From NCBI RefSeq assembly GCF_012844455.2, contig NZ_JABBCQ020000001.1, positions 186,001 through 250,000 on the forward strand: a DNA stretch of 64,000 nucleotides, given 5' to 3'. The notes below the pieces were generated by a model, which did not search any database, had not been told where the DNA came from, and saw nothing but the letters and a program-made list of their open reading frames with translations. This document shows positions 46,178 through 59,275 of the stretch, in pieces; within the stretch, counting starts at the first letter, position 1, and each line of letters starts with the position of its first letter. The position numbers and the translations under genes are program-made. The DNA is from Comamonas suwonensis (GTDB taxonomy: Bacteria > Pseudomonadota > Gammaproteobacteria > Burkholderiales > Burkholderiaceae_C).

Positions 46178-48487
46178 TTAGCGGCTCACATTCGCATCTG
46201 CGACGGTCAGCGCTGTCATGTTCACAATGCGGCGCACGGTAGTGCTGGGGGTCAGCACGTGCACCGGCTGAGCGGCACCCAGCAGGACCGGGCCAACCGC
46301 AATGCCGCCGCCCGCCGCCTGCTTGAGCAGGTTGTAGCTGATGTTGGCTGCATCAATATTGGGCAGCACCAGCAGGTTGGCATCCCCCAGCAGCGTGCTG
46401 TTGGGCATGAGCTTGGCGCGGGACTTGCCGTCCAGCGCCACGTCGCCGTGCATTTCTCCATCGACTTCCAGCCAAGGAGCCTGCTCGCGCAGCAGCTCCA
46501 GGGTCTGGCGCATCTTCACAGCGCTGGGCTGGTTGCTGGAGCCAAAATTGGAGTGGCTCAGCAGCGCAGCCTTGGGCTTGATGCCGAAGCGCATCATTTC
46601 CTCGGCAGCCATGATGGTGATCTCGGCCAGTTGCTCGGCAGAGGGGTCGTAGTTGACATGCGTGTCCACCAGGAAGACCTGGCGCTCGGGCAGCAGCAGA
46701 CCGTTCATGCAGGCATAGGTGGTCACGCCGCTGCGCTTGCCGATGACCTGATCGATGTAGTTCAGGTGCACATTGGTGTTGTTCCAGGTGCCGCAGATCA
46801 GGCCGTCGACCTCACCCTTGTGCAGCAGCATGGAGCCGATCAGCGTCAGGCGGCGGCGCATTTCGATCTTGGCGATGGGCTCAGTGATGCCCTTGCGCTC
46901 CGTCATGCGGTGGTAGGTCTTCCAGAAGTCACGGTAGCGCTCGTCATGCTCGACGTTGACCACGTCGTAGTCCTGACCTTCCTTCAGGCGCAGGCCGAAC
47001 TTCTCGATGCGCTGGGCAATGATGCTGGGGCGACCAATCAGTGTGGGGCGGGCAATGCGCTCGTCCACCACGATTTGCGCGGCGCGCAGGATGCGCTCTT
47101 CTTCGCCTTCCGCATAGGCCACGCGCTTCTTGGCGGCTTTCTTGGCGGCCATGACAATGGGCTTCATCATGGTTCCGGAGGCATAGACAAAGGTCTTCAG
47201 GTGCTCGCGGTAAGCGTCCATGTCCTCGATGGGGCGCTTGGCCACACCGGCTTCTGCTGCAGCCTTGGCCACGGCAGGAGCCACGATCAGCATCAGGCGC
47301 GGATCGAAAGGCTTGGGAATCAGGTACTCAGGCCCGAAGCTCAGGGCTTCACCCACATAGGCGGCGGCCACTTCTTCGGACTGCTCGGCCTGGGCCAAGT
47401 CAGCGATGGCATACACGCAGGCGATTTCCATCGAGGTGGTGATGGTGGTCGCACCGCAATCGAGCGCGCCGCGGAAGATGTAGGGGAAGCACAGGACGTT
47501 GTTAACCTGGTTAGGGTAGTCCGTACGGCCGGTGGCGATGATGGCATCGTCACGCACGGCCTTCACATCTTCGGGTGTGATTTCGGGGTTGGGGTTGGCC
47601 AGCGCAAAAATGATGGGCTTGGCCGCCATCTTCTTGACCATGTCCTGCTTGAGCACATTGCCAGCCGACAGACCCAGGAAGGCGTCAGCGCCTTCAATCA
47701 CTTCACCCAGCGTACGCAGCTCGGTCTTCTGGGCAAACAGCGCCTTGTCCGGATCCATCAGCTCGGTGCGGCCTTCGTAGACCACGCCAGCGATGTCGGT
47801 CACAAACACGTTTTCGCGCTTCAGGCCCACTTCCAGCAGCAGGTTCAGGCAAGCCAGAGCCGCAGCGCCAGCGCCCGAAGACACCAGCTTGATCTCTTCG
47901 ATCTTCTTGCCCGCCACCTTCAGCGCGTTGACCATGGCAGCCGCCACGGTGATGGCTGTACCGTGCTGGTCGTCGTGGAAGACGGGAATATTCATGCGCT
48001 TGCGCAGCTCGCGCTCGACATAGAAGCACTCGGGTGCCTTGATGTCTTCGAGGTTGATGGCGCCAAAGGTAGGCTCCAGCGCGGCGATGACTTCAACCAG
48101 CTTCTGCGGGTCTTTTTCATCGATTTCGATGTCGAACACGTCGACACCGGCGAACTTCTTGAACAGAACGCCCTTGCCTTCCATCACTGGCTTGGATGCC
48201 AGAGCGCCAATGTCGCCCAGACCCAGCACCGCCGTGCCGTTAGAGATCACGCCGACCAGATTGCCGCGACTGGTGTACTTGTAGGCTGCAGCCGGGTCTT
48301 TGACGATTTCCTCGCAGGGTGCAGCCACGCCGGGCGAGTATGCCAGCGCCAGATCATGCTGATTGGCCATGGGCTTGGTCGCCGTGATGGCCACTTTGCC
48401 GGGCTTGGGGAACTCGTGATACTCCAATGCGGCCTGACGCAGCAGAGCACGTTTATCAATCGAGGTAATGGGCTTGGTTTCGGACAT
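46178..48487 (-). CDS. maeB: NADP-dependent malic enzyme with C-terminal phosphotransacetylase-like domain
   Basis: Oxidative decarboxylation of malate to pyruvate with NADPH. The 769-residue protein is the MaeB type: a malic N-terminal domain ([17 protein letters not shown]), the metal-site motif [14 protein letters not shown], an NAD-binding domain ([18 protein letters not shown]), and a phosphotransacetylase-like C-terminal half (about 430-769, with [19 protein letters not shown]), which in E. coli has a regulatory role. ATG 48487 ([18 protein letters not shown]) is chosen over 48547. Confidence 0.94.
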   Translation of the reverse strand: MSETKPITSIDKRALLRQAALEYHEFPKPGKVAITATKPMANQHDLALAYSPGVAAPCEEIVKDPAAAYKYTSRGNLVGVISNGTAVLGLGDIGALASKPVMEGKGVLFKKFAGVDVFDIEIDEKDPQKLVEVIAALEPTFGAINLEDIKAPECFYVERELRKRMNIPVFHDDQHGTAITVAAAMVNALKVAGKKIEEIKLVSSGAGAAALACLNLLLEVGLKRENVFVTDIAGVVYEGRTELMDPDKALFAQKTELRTLGEVIEGADAFLGLSAGNVLKQDMVKKMAAKPIIFALANPNPEITPEDVKAVRDDAIIATGRTDYPNQVNNVLCFPYIFRGALDCGATTITTSMEIACVYAIADLAQAEQSEEVAAAYVGEALSFGPEYLIPKPFDPRLMLIVAPAVAKAAAEAGVAKRPIEDMDAYREHLKTFVYASGTMMKPIVMAAKKAAKKRVAYAEGEEERILRAAQIVVDERIARPTLIGRPSIIAQRIEKFGLRLKEGQDYDVVNVEHDERYRDFWKTYHRMTERKGITEPIAKIEMRRRLTLIGSMLLHKGEVDGLICGTWNNTNVHLNYIDQVIGKRSGVTTYACMNGLLLPERQVFLVDTHVNYDPSAEQLAEITIMAAEEMMRFGIKPKAALLSHSNFGSSNQPSAVKMRQTLELLREQAPWLEVDGEMHGDVALDGKSRAKLMPNSTLLGDANLLVLPNIDAANISYNLLKQAAGGGIAVGPVLLGAAQPVHVLTPSTTVRRIVNMTALTVADANVSR

Positions 48488-48769
48488 CAGCGGTCTCCAG
48501 CTCGCAAAGTAAGTCATCCGCAGTAAGGACTCTCTATGGGCGCACAACCCGGCCCCTGTGCTCTTGCGGACGATGAAATCGGATTTTGGATTGTAGGCCG
48601 AGCGCTATCAAAAAAAGAGGGGTTGCAGCTCGGCTTTTAAGGTCAAACAGCCATGACTGTTCAATAACAATGCAAACGAAATCATAGCATTATGCAAATA
48701 ATGCATGACTTGCAGGGATATGATCCTTGCTGGCCTTTATTTCCCTTGCACCTCTGAAAGCTCCCGCCC

Positions 48770-50203
48770 ATGCTGCCCCGCCACAACGACCCGATTGCCG
48801 CCATTGCCACTGCCCCTGGGCGTGGAGCCGTGGGCATTGTGCGGGTCTCCGGCAAAGGCATTGGAGCATTGGTGCGGACGCTGTGCGGCAAGGACCTGAA
48901 GCCGCGTGAGGCGACCTACCTGCCCATCAGAGATGCAGCCGGTTCACCCATCGATCACGGTTTGGCCATCTACTTCCCTGGCCCGCACAGCTATACCGGC
49001 GAAGACGTGCTGGAGCTGCAGGCCCACGGTGGCCCAGTGGTGCTGCAATTGCTGCTGGCACGCTGTCTTGAGGCTGCGCAGGCTGCTGACGCCGATGGAA
49101 AGACCGTGCTGAACGGCCTGCGTCTGGCCCAGCCCGGTGAATTTACCGAGCGTGCTTTTCTCAACGACAAGATTGATCTGGCCCAGGCCGAAGCCATTGC
49201 CGATCTGATCGACGCCAGTACCGAAGCCGCTGCGCGCAGCGCCAGCCGCTCGCTGTCAGGCGCTTTCTCACAAGAAATTCATGTGCTACGCGATGCCCTG
49301 GTGCATCTGCGCATGTTGGTGGAGGCCACACTGGACTTCCCCGAAGAAGAAATCGACTTTCTGCAAAAAGCCGATGCCTTTGGCCAACTCGAACGCCTGC
49401 GCGCCCAAGTGGCTGCCGTGCTGGCCCGCGCCCATCAGGGTGCATTGCTGCGCGAAGGTATCAAAGTGGTGATTGCCGGCCAGCCCAATGCGGGCAAAAG
49501 CTCGCTGCTCAATGCCCTGGCCGGAGCAGAGCTGGCCATCGTCACCCCTATTGCGGGCACCACGCGCGACAAGGTGCAGCAAACCATTCAGATTGAGGGA
49601 GTGCCCCTGCATGTGATCGATACCGCAGGTCTGCGAAGCAGCGACGACGAGGTGGAACGCATTGGCATTGCCCGTGCCTGGGACGAAATTACAGCTGCCG
49701 ATGCCGTGCTTTTCCTCCATGACCTGACCCGCGTGGAACAGGCTGACTATGCCGCCGCCGATACTGAGATTTCCGCCACCCTGCAGCAAAAGCTGTCCGC
49801 TCTGGTGCCCGTTATCCATGTCTGGAACAAGACCGATATGGCGCAGGCTGATGTGCAGGCCCGCCACACGGCCCAGCTGGCTTCGGATTCGGGCCAGATT
49901 GCTCTGTCTGCCCGCACAGGCGATGGCCTGGACGCTTTGCGTAAGCGCCTGCTGGAAGTTGCAGGCTGGCAATCTGCCCCCGAAGGTCTGTATCTGGCCC
50001 GCGCCCGCCATGTGGAAGCGCTGCAGGCCGTAGAAGCTCACCTGGAAATGGCTGATGAACAACTGGCCGCACAGGCTGCTCATCTGGATTTACTGGCCGA
50101 GGAGCTGCGCCTGGCCCAGATTTCGCTGAACTCGATTACCGGCGAGTTCAGCTCTGATGATTTGCTGGGAGTGATTTTCTCCAGCTTCTGCATCGGCAAA
50201 TAA
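48770..50203 (+). CDS. mnmE: tRNA modification GTPase MnmE
   Basis: With MnmG, MnmE modifies wobble uridine 34 of certain tRNAs. The 477-residue protein has the tetrahydrofolate-binding N-terminal domain ([20 protein letters not shown]), helical domain ([18 protein letters not shown]), an inserted G domain with [11 protein letters not shown] at about 237-247, switch-2 DTAGLR and NKTD, and the C-terminal FCIGK, whose cysteine is conserved. It is read away from yidC's end, in the conserved block next to the origin genes. Confidence 0.96.
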   Translation: MLPRHNDPIAAIATAPGRGAVGIVRVSGKGIGALVRTLCGKDLKPREATYLPIRDAAGSPIDHGLAIYFPGPHSYTGEDVLELQAHGGPVVLQLLLARCLEAAQAADADGKTVLNGLRLAQPGEFTERAFLNDKIDLAQAEAIADLIDASTEAAARSASRSLSGAFSQEIHVLRDALVHLRMLVEATLDFPEEEIDFLQKADAFGQLERLRAQVAAVLARAHQGALLREGIKVVIAGQPNAGKSSLLNALAGAELAIVTPIAGTTRDKVQQTIQIEGVPLHVIDTAGLRSSDDEVERIGIARAWDEITAADAVLFLHDLTRVEQADYAAADTEISATLQQKLSALVPVIHVWNKTDMAQADVQARHTAQLASDSGQIALSARTGDGLDALRKRLLEVAGWQSAPEGLYLARARHVEALQAVEAHLEMADEQLAAQAAHLDLLAEELRLAQISLNSITGEFSSDDLLGVIFSSFCIGK

Positions 50204-50232
50204 GCGCTCTCTTTCTCACATCAAACGCCCAT

Positions 50233-50269
50233 AAAAAAACCGCCACCCGAAAGGATGGCGGTTTTTTGT
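50233..50269. terminator. Bidirectional terminator between mnmE and yidC
   Basis: AAAACCGCCA and TGGCGGTTTT pair around CCCGAAAGGA with A and T runs outside. It ends mnmE on + and the rpmH-yidC transcript on -. Confidence 0.92.
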
Positions 50270-50282
50270 TTCAGCGGTCGGC

Positions 50283-52004
50283 TTACTTGCCTTCAGCAGC
50301 CTTGCCAAACTTTGGCAGGTTGAACTGAGGTGGTACGCCCATGCGCTTGTTGATGATCCACTGCTGGGCGATCGACAAGATGTTGTTCGTCAGCCAGTAC
50401 AGCACCAGACCGGCGGGGAAGAAGAAGAACATCACGCTGAACATCAGCGGCATGATCCACATCATCTTGGCCTGCATGGGGTCTGGAGGCGCGGGATTCA
50501 GCGCGGTCTGCAGCAGCGAGGACAGCATCATCAGCAGCGGCAGAATGAAGAACGGGTCGGGCATCGACAAGTCGTGAATCCAGCCAATCCACGGTGCGTT
50601 GCGAATTTCAACGCTGGACTGCAACACCCAGTACAAAGCCATGAAAACAGGCATCTGAATGATGATAGGGAAGCAACCACCCATGGGGTTGACCTTCTCC
50701 TCGCGGTAGATGCGCATCATCTCCTGCTGCATCTGCTGAGGCTTGTCCTTCAGGCGCTCGCGCATTTCCTGAATCTTGGGGTTGATGGCCTTCATCTTGG
50801 CCATCGACGAGTAAGCCTTGGCGTTCAACCAGTAGAAAGCGATCTTCAGCAGCACCACCAGTGCCACGATAGACCAGCCCCAGTTGTTGAGGAAGCTATG
50901 CAGCTCGGACAGCAACCAGTACAGAGGCTTGGCCAGAATCGTCAGCCAGCCATAGTCCTTGACCAGCTCCAGACCGGGCGACAGCTTTTCCAGCATGGGC
51001 TCGATCTGAGGGCCGGAGAACAGGCGCGAATTCACGCTCTTGGTCTGGCCGGGTTCCACCGTACCCACGGGCGTGATCATGCCCACGGCGTACAGGTTGT
51101 CGCCCACCTTGCGCACGAAGTTGTCGCGCTGCGTGCCATCGGCCAGCAGCCAGGCGCTGGCGAAGTAGTGCTGCACCATGGCCACATAGCCGGTGGTGGA
51201 GGACTTATCGACCTCAGCCTTGCCGCTTTCAATGTCCTTGAACTCAACCTTGTGGTACTTCTTGGCTTCGGTGTAAACCGCTGGGCCCGTGAAGGTGGAG
51301 TAGAAGGTGGACTCGTGCTCAGGCTTGTTGCCATCACGCACCAGCTGCATGTACAGCTGGGGGTTCACCGCCGCAGTGCCGGTGTTGACCACATCGTGCT
51401 GCACATCCACAGCGTAAGAGCCGCGCTTGAGAGTGAAGGTCTTGATCAGCTTCACGCCACCCATGTCGGCGGACTCGAAGCGCACTTGCACGCTGTCTTG
51501 GCCGTCCTTGAGTTCACGTGCGCCGGGCATCACGGTCATCGGCGTCTTGTGGGTGGGGAAATTGCCACCGATCAGACCCGTCTGACCCATGTACACGCGC
51601 TTGGCGTTCTCTTCAAACACCTGCATGAGCTTTTTCTCATCCACGGTGTCGGAGTACTTGAGCAGCTCGGAATGCTTGATGGTGCCGCCTTCGCTGTCGA
51701 AGGTCAGGCTCATCACATCGCTGACCACGGTCACGTTCTGACGTGGCGTGGCGGGTGCAGCAGGCTGAGCCGCAGCGCCAGCAGCCGGGGCTGTGCCAGG
51801 CACATCACCGGCAGAGCCAGTCGCTGCCGCCTGAGGCACGCTCACATCAGCGGGCTTGACGTCATCCGCCGCAGGCGCACTGACGGTTTGCGGCGAAGGG
51901 AAGAAGGTGGGCTTTTTGCCGTTATGGATTTGCCACTTGTCCCAGAGCAAAACCATGGAAAAGCCAAATATCACCCACAGTATGGTGCGGCGAATATCGT
52001 TCAT
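50283..52004 (-). CDS. yidC: Membrane protein insertase YidC
   Basis: Inserts and folds inner-membrane proteins alone or with SecYEG. The 573-residue protein has an N-terminal membrane segment (TILWVIFGFSMVLLW), a large periplasmic domain after a Pro/Ala-rich stretch, and a C-terminal core of five helices (LYWLLSELHSFLNNWGWSIV to FFPAGLVLYWLTNNILSIAQ), including the conserved MGGCFPIIIQMPVFMALYWV. ATG 52004 overlaps the yidD stop by four bases (ATGA). Confidence 0.97.
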   Translation of the reverse strand: MNDIRRTILWVIFGFSMVLLWDKWQIHNGKKPTFFPSPQTVSAPAADDVKPADVSVPQAAATGSAGDVPGTAPAAGAAAQPAAPATPRQNVTVVSDVMSLTFDSEGGTIKHSELLKYSDTVDEKKLMQVFEENAKRVYMGQTGLIGGNFPTHKTPMTVMPGARELKDGQDSVQVRFESADMGGVKLIKTFTLKRGSYAVDVQHDVVNTGTAAVNPQLYMQLVRDGNKPEHESTFYSTFTGPAVYTEAKKYHKVEFKDIESGKAEVDKSSTTGYVAMVQHYFASAWLLADGTQRDNFVRKVGDNLYAVGMITPVGTVEPGQTKSVNSRLFSGPQIEPMLEKLSPGLELVKDYGWLTILAKPLYWLLSELHSFLNNWGWSIVALVVLLKIAFYWLNAKAYSSMAKMKAINPKIQEMRERLKDKPQQMQQEMMRIYREEKVNPMGGCFPIIIQMPVFMALYWVLQSSVEIRNAPWIGWIHDLSMPDPFFILPLLMMLSSLLQTALNPAPPDPMQAKMMWIMPLMFSVMFFFFPAGLVLYWLTNNILSIAQQWIINKRMGVPPQFNLPKFGKAAEGK

Positions 52005-52300
52005 GAAGACTTCTTAGGTGAGGAAGGTTGGGTGGTCGCGGAAGAGTCCGAAGCGTTATCCAGAAAGGAAAACAGCCTGGGCTTTTGCTGTGGCACGGGA
52101 TCATGCCCTCCGTCACACCACGGATGACAACGTGCCAGACGGCACAGTGTCAGATAAGAGCCTACAGCAGCGCCGTGTTGCTCGAGCGCTTGAAGGGAAT
52201 AAGCCGAGCAAGTCGGCTCAAAGCGGCAGGCCGAGCCCAGCCAGGGGCTGAGCAGCAGCCTGTAGCCACGCACCAAGGCCATGAGCAATCGCTGCATCAT
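52001..52300 (-). CDS. yidD: Membrane protein insertion efficiency factor YidD
   Basis: A small peripheral inner-membrane protein that helps YidC-dependent insertion. The 99-residue product has the family core YRLLLSPWLGSACRFEPTCS and AYSLQALEQHG with conserved cysteines, then RLARCHPWCDGGHDPVP. A Ser/Thr-rich tail follows. It is joined at both ends by ATGA overlaps: its start to the rnpA stop and its stop to the yidC start, so the three are translationally coupled. Confidence 0.96.
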   Translation of the reverse strand: MMQRLLMALVRGYRLLLSPWLGSACRFEPTCSAYSLQALEQHGAAVGSYLTLCRLARCHPWCDGGHDPVPQQKPRLFSFLDNASDSSATTQPSSPKKSS

Positions 52301-52854
52301 GGTTGGTGCTCCGCCTGATTTACTATCAAATCAGTAGCTGCTTGCGATTGATCACCAAGGGCCTGAGGCTTTATTTTCTTAAAGCCTGCCTCACCCTCAG
52401 TCGCTGGGCACGGTTGCGTCAGGCGGCGTGCGGCCGAGGCAAAAAGCTGCTGCAACTCCTGACGGACAGCTGCACTGAGCAGCTCCGAGGTTGCACTGAC
52501 GAATTGCTTACGGTCAAACCCCGAACGCAGGCGTACCACGTAGGAAGCACGCAACAAAGCCGCCTCGTAATCCGTGGCCACCGCATAAATCTGGCGCTTG
52601 ATGGTATGGCGCGTGACCGAGCGTTTCGCCCAGCGCTTGGGCACCATGGCGCCCAGCCAAGCCTGTCCTCGTACGGCACCCATGCCAAACAGGGCCTGCG
52701 GATCATTCGATCCGGGCCCTGTCTTGGGGTTGGCAACCATCTCCGCCACCTCAGCCACCAGCTCCAGACGGTGCAAGGCGAAATAAGGCGTGCGGGCAAT
52801 CGTGCCCGCGGACATGGTGGCCTGGAATTGCGGACGCGTTTTCAGCCTTTGCAT
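52297..52854 (-). CDS. rnpA: Ribonuclease P protein component
   Basis: The protein cofactor of RNase P, which trims tRNA 5' leaders. The 185-residue protein has the RNP motif KRWAKRSVTRHTIKRQI in its middle, preceded by AWLGAMVPKRWAKR, with N-terminal LKTRPQFQATMS. It is longer than the E. coli protein (119) because of a C-terminal extension that ends TDLIVNQAEHQP. Second gene after rpmH, 64 bp away, in the conserved rpmH-rnpA-yidD-yidC order. Confidence 0.95.
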   Translation of the reverse strand: MQRLKTRPQFQATMSAGTIARTPYFALHRLELVAEVAEMVANPKTGPGSNDPQALFGMGAVRGQAWLGAMVPKRWAKRSVTRHTIKRQIYAVATDYEAALLRASYVVRLRSGFDRKQFVSATSELLSAAVRQELQQLFASAARRLTQPCPATEGEAGFKKIKPQALGDQSQAATDLIVNQAEHQP

Positions 52855-52918
52855 AAGAGAACCTCCATTCAGAGGCCTTCAGCGCAGCGAAGGTGCAGAC
52901 CGCTAACCAACTCTGGCC

Positions 52919-53053
52919 TTAGACGGCCAGACGCTTGCGGCCCTTGGCGCGACGTGCATTGATCACGGCACGACCACCCTTGGTCTTCATACGGACCAGG
53001 AAACCGTGGGTACGGGCGCGGCGAATCTTGGAAGGTTGGTAAGTACGTTTCAT
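52919..53053 (-). CDS. rpmH: 50S ribosomal protein L34
   Basis: The smallest large-subunit ribosomal protein. The 44-residue product is entirely typical: it starts [18 protein letters not shown] and ends [11 protein letters not shown], with the conserved [18 protein letters not shown] segment. It is the first gene of the leftward origin operon, with dnaA divergent from it across about 490 bp. Confidence 0.98.
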   Translation of the reverse strand: MKRTYQPSKIRRARTHGFLVRMKTKGGRAVINARRAKGRKRLAV

Positions 53054-53472
53054 GTTGGTTCCTTGAGAAGGTTCAGTATTTGCGTCGGCAAGGCGCTATA
53101 TCTGCGCCCGACCATCCAGGTTTTGCGCCGCACACTCTCACCGTCAAGTCCGATATTTTTTCACATGTCGAGCATGTCATCAGGCTTGCAGGAAATAAAC
53201 GGTACAAAGCACTCGCCGCAGCGCAAAAGCCACTGGGCGCGCGCGCACAAAAATTGGCGCCCGGCTCATATCACCCTGAACACATTCAGGGAAACCTGCG
53301 ATTATCACAGTGTTGGGCCTTTGATGCAATGACCTTTGAAATCGCCATGGACTCGCGGGTCATTACGGCCTGCGCGCTGGCACGTCAGAGATTCTTTACA
53401 AACAGCGGACTGCCAATCTATTAGGATGTGCAGCCTATCACGCACCGGAGCCGGGGATAGCCTTCTGATATT

Positions 53473-53501
53473 TTGTGGATAACTTCCGCAAAAGCTACAA
53501 T
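53473..53501 (+). promoter_or_regulatory. Promoter of dnaA overlapped by a DnaA box
   Basis: TTGTGG (53473-53478) and TACAAT (53496-53501) are 17 bp apart, about 47 bp before the dnaA start. The -35 element lies within the DnaA box TGTGGATAA (53474-53482). Confidence 0.6.
53474..53482 (-). promoter_or_regulatory. DnaA box
   Basis: TTATCCACA read on the - strand, a perfect match to the consensus, placed over the dnaA -35 element. Confidence 0.7.
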
Positions 53502-53523
53502 ACAAGCCCCGCAACTGTTCCTC

Positions 53524-53532
53524 CTATCCACA
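53524..53532 (+). promoter_or_regulatory. DnaA-box-like site in the dnaA leader
   Basis: CTATCCACA, one mismatch from the TTATCCACA consensus, 16 bp before the dnaA start codon. Confidence 0.5.
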
Positions 53533-53547
53533 ATTAGACTTTTGACA

Positions 53548-54954
53548 ATGACAGAGGAACCAACCAATGATGCAGGCCAGGCCCTGTGGCAGGTCTGCGT
53601 GGAGCAACTGGGCCAAGAAATGCCCGAGCAGCAATTCAACACCTGGATCAAGCCGCTTACCGCTCTAGTTGCAGAAGATTTTTCCAAGGTCACCGTCTAT
53701 GTGGCCAATCGCTTCAAGCTGGACTGGATCCGCGCCCAGTACGCAGGCCGCATCTCGGCCATGCTGGAGTCGCTGTACGGCCAGCCCGTCACTCTTGAGT
53801 TAGCACTCGCTCAGCGAGAAAGCGTTGTGCGCACTTATGTGCGCCCTCCTTCATCTTCACAACAGTCGGCACCTCAGGCGCACCATGTGTCCGTGCCCAC
53901 GGTGACGAATGAAGAAGCCAGCGCCCCGGTTTTCCGTACGCGCCTGAACCCGGCTCTCACCTTCGAGACACTGGTGGAAGGTACGGCCAACCGCATGGCG
54001 CGCTCGGCTGCCATGCACGTGGCAGGCTCGCCCGGTCATCTGTACAACCCGCTGTTCATTTATGGCGGCGTGGGTCTGGGTAAGACTCACTTGGTGCACG
54101 CTGTGGGTAACCAGTTGCTCAAGGACAAGCCAGACGCCAAGATTCTCTATATCCACGCAGAGCAATTTGTGTCGGATGTGGTCAAGGCCTACCAGCGCCG
54201 CACCTTTGATGAGTTCAAAGAGCGTTACCACTCGCTCGATCTGCTGCTGATCGACGATGTGCAGTTCTTCGCCAACAAAGACCGCACGCAAGAAGAATTC
54301 TTCAACGCCTTTGAAGCCCTGCTGGCCAAAAAGAGCCACATCGTGATGACGTCGGACACCTACCCCAAGGGGTTGGCCAATATTCACGAGCGTCTGGTTT
54401 CGCGCTTCGACTCCGGCTTGACGGTGGCCATCGAGCCGCCAGAGCTGGAAATGCGCGTGGCAATTCTGATCAACAAGGCCCGCGCCGAGAACGCCGACAT
54501 GCCCGAAGAAGTCGCCTTCTTTGTGGCCAAGAACGTGCGCTCCAACGTGCGCGAGCTGGAAGGCGCGCTGCGCAAAATTCTGGCTTATTCGCGCTTCAAT
54601 CAGAAGGAAGTGTCGATTCAGCTGGCCCGCGAGGCGCTGCGCGATCTGCTCAGTATTCAGAACCGCCAGATTTCTGTGGAAAACATCCAGAAAACGGTGG
54701 CTGATTACTACAAGATCAAGGTCGCCGACATGTACAGCAAGAAGCGTCCGGCCAGCATTGCCCGCCCGCGCCAGATTGCCATGTACCTGGCCAAGGAGCT
54801 GACGCAAAAGAGCCTACCCGAGATTGGCGAGCTGTTTGGCGGCCGCGACCACACGACGGTGCTGCACGCGGTACGCAAGATCGCAGGCGAGCGCCAGACC
54901 AATACCGAGCTGAACCAGCAATTGCATGTGCTGGAGCAAACGCTCAAGGGTTGA
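53548..54954 (+). CDS. dnaA: Chromosomal replication initiator DnaA
   Basis: Binds DnaA boxes at the origin and opens DNA when loaded with ATP. The 468-residue protein has an N-terminal DnaB-interaction domain ([20 protein letters not shown]), a variable linker, AAA+ Walker [10 protein letters not shown] (residues 173-181), Walker [11 protein letters not shown], and the C-terminal DNA-binding domain with [17 protein letters not shown] chose ATG 53548 ([10 protein letters not shown]) over a longer frame start at 53473, because the promoter and DnaA boxes occupy the upstream sequence. Confidence 0.98.
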   Translation: MTEEPTNDAGQALWQVCVEQLGQEMPEQQFNTWIKPLTALVAEDFSKVTVYVANRFKLDWIRAQYAGRISAMLESLYGQPVTLELALAQRESVVRTYVRPPSSSQQSAPQAHHVSVPTVTNEEASAPVFRTRLNPALTFETLVEGTANRMARSAAMHVAGSPGHLYNPLFIYGGVGLGKTHLVHAVGNQLLKDKPDAKILYIHAEQFVSDVVKAYQRRTFDEFKERYHSLDLLLIDDVQFFANKDRTQEEFFNAFEALLAKKSHIVMTSDTYPKGLANIHERLVSRFDSGLTVAIEPPELEMRVAILINKARAENADMPEEVAFFVAKNVRSNVRELEGALRKILAYSRFNQKEVSIQLAREALRDLLSIQNRQISVENIQKTVADYYKIKVADMYSKKRPASIARPRQIAMYLAKELTQKSLPEIGELFGGRDHTTVLHAVRKIAGERQTNTELNQQLHVLEQTLKG

Positions 54955-55085
54955 TGAAAACTCCCCCATGGATGTCGCTCACACACGGCAAAATGGGGAA
55001 TTCACGCGGCATGAGGGAGCGTCCGCTCCGCCCTGCGGACGCCGCCGCGTCAAAACAAATGCGCACTTAATTCACTGAGGTTGAC

Positions 55086-56207
55086 ATGATCGTCCTGAAA
55101 GCCACACAAGACAAAGTTCTCGCGGTCCTGCAATCGGTGGCCGGCATTGTCGAACGCCGCCACACGCTGCCTATTCTGGCCAATGTGCTGATCAAGAAGA
55201 CCGGCAACGCACTGCAACTGACGACCAGCGATCTGGAAATCCAGATCCGCACCACCGCCGAGCTGGGCGGCGACGCTGGCGACTTCACCACTACCATTGG
55301 TGCCCGCAAGCTGATCGACATTCTGAAGACCATGCCCGGCGACCAGACCGTGAGCCTGGAGACGCAGCAAGCCAAGATGATTCTGAAGGGCGGCAAGAGC
55401 CGCTTTACGCTGCAGACCCTGCCCGCCGAAGACTTCCCGCTGGTGCAGGAATCGGCGGCCTTTGGCCCCGCTTTCAGCGTGCCGCAAAAGGTGCTGAAGG
55501 ACTTGCTGGGTCAGGTGTCCTTCTCCATGGCGGTGCAGGACATTCGCTACTACCTGAACGGCATTCTGTTTGTGGCCGAAGGCAACACACTGAGCCTGGT
55601 CGCCACCGACGGCCACCGCCTGGCCTGGGCCAGCGCCACGCTGGACGTGGAAGTGCCCATCAAGCAGGAAGTGATTCTGCCGCGCAAGACCGTGCTGGAA
55701 CTGCAACGCCTGCTGTCGGATGCCAGCGGTGACAACCAGCCCGTCATCGAGATGCAGTTCGCTAGCAACCAGGCCAAGTTCACCTTTGGCGGCATGGAGT
55801 TCGTCACAAAATTAGTCGAGGGCAAGTTCCCCGACTACAACCGTGTCATTCCGCGCAACCATACGAACAGCGTGACTCTGGGCCGCGCACCGCTGCTGGC
55901 ATCGCTGCAGCGCACGGCCATCATGACCAGCGACAAGTTCAAGGGCGTGCGCCTGTCGGTGGAGCCCGGCACGCTGCGCGTCGCATCCAATAACGCCGAG
56001 CAGGAAGAGGCGATGGATGAACTCGATATCGACTACGGTGGCGACACCATCGAGATCGGCTTCAATGTGACCTATCTGATCGACGTGCTCACCAATATGA
56101 GCCAGGACATGGTCAAGATCGATCTGCAGGATGGCAACAGCTCCGCGCTGGTCTCCATCCCTGAGAACGAAAGCTTCAAGTACGTCGTGATGCCCATGCG
56201 CATCTAA
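55086..56207 (+). CDS. dnaN: DNA polymerase III beta subunit (sliding clamp)
   Basis: The ring-shaped clamp that holds DNA polymerase III on DNA. The 373-residue protein has the three repeated clamp domains and family phrases VERRHTLPILANVLIKK, QDIRYYLNGILFV and the closing YVVMPMRI that binds partner peptides. It is 131 bp after dnaA and probably has a promoter of its own or shares dnaA's. No DnaA box is seen in the dnaA-dnaN gap. Confidence 0.98.
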   Translation: MIVLKATQDKVLAVLQSVAGIVERRHTLPILANVLIKKTGNALQLTTSDLEIQIRTTAELGGDAGDFTTTIGARKLIDILKTMPGDQTVSLETQQAKMILKGGKSRFTLQTLPAEDFPLVQESAAFGPAFSVPQKVLKDLLGQVSFSMAVQDIRYYLNGILFVAEGNTLSLVATDGHRLAWASATLDVEVPIKQEVILPRKTVLELQRLLSDASGDNQPVIEMQFASNQAKFTFGGMEFVTKLVEGKFPDYNRVIPRNHTNSVTLGRAPLLASLQRTAIMTSDKFKGVRLSVEPGTLRVASNNAEQEEAMDELDIDYGGDTIEIGFNVTYLIDVLTNMSQDMVKIDLQDGNSSALVSIPENESFKYVVMPMRI

Positions 56208-56340
56208 GCAGACCGAACGCCGCCAGCCCCTTCCATTGCCTGAAAAACATGAGCAGCTACCGCTGCTCAAATATGGTTTTCAGGCAAGTATTCATTTGAA
56301 AGTTATGCAAGTCAGGCGCCAGCAGCTTCTGACTTTGTAG

Positions 56341-58923
<2,583 letters not shown>

Positions 58924-59275
58924 AGGTAGGCCCCATAAGCTGAGATTTTGAGAAGCATCCATTGAGACATTGATCAAAAGATACTTTTTGAGAGCTCGGC
59001 TCTATGAAGTCCACATGCATAAAAAAGGCCACCAAACGGTGGCCTTTTTTATTGTCTCTTCTCATGGTTGGGACGTACTTTGTATCTCATCAAAAGCACT
59101 ACCGCTCATGTAATTGAAGCGCGGGAAAAATCAGGCCTTGGCCTCATTTCTGTGAGTACAGCATTCCATACCTGAATCGGCTTTGCAGCGATTTCCATCA
59201 CTTCAATTTCTCGCATTGCAATCTGACTGGATGCGACTCTTTGCCTGAGACAACGACGAGCCCTTGCTTATTCGC
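58924..59275. other. Intergenic region after gyrB
   Basis: About 350 bp without a gene. It contains the gyrB terminator at 59021-59050 and, beyond it, AT-rich sequence up to the end of the Fur-like gene, which is read towards it. I see no promoter or RNA gene there. Confidence 0.5.
59021..59050 (+). terminator. Rho-independent terminator of gyrB
   Basis: GGCCACC and GGTGGCC pair around AAAC, with six A before and six T after, about 100 bp past the gyrB stop. Confidence 0.9.

Larger units (their letters stand above)
53054..53547. other. rpmH-dnaA intergenic region, possible part of oriC
   Basis: This 490-bp gap between divergent rpmH and dnaA is the classical place for oriC. I find only one perfect DnaA box (53474-53482) and one with a single mismatch (53524-53532), and no AT-rich repeat block. 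It could be only the dnaA control region with the main origin elsewhere. Confidence 0.45.

Noticed and set aside
46259-48526. A 755-codon open frame opposite maeB
   Set aside because: Antisense to a well-supported malic enzyme gene, with His/Gln/Gly-rich composition typical of shadow frames and no ribosome-binding site.
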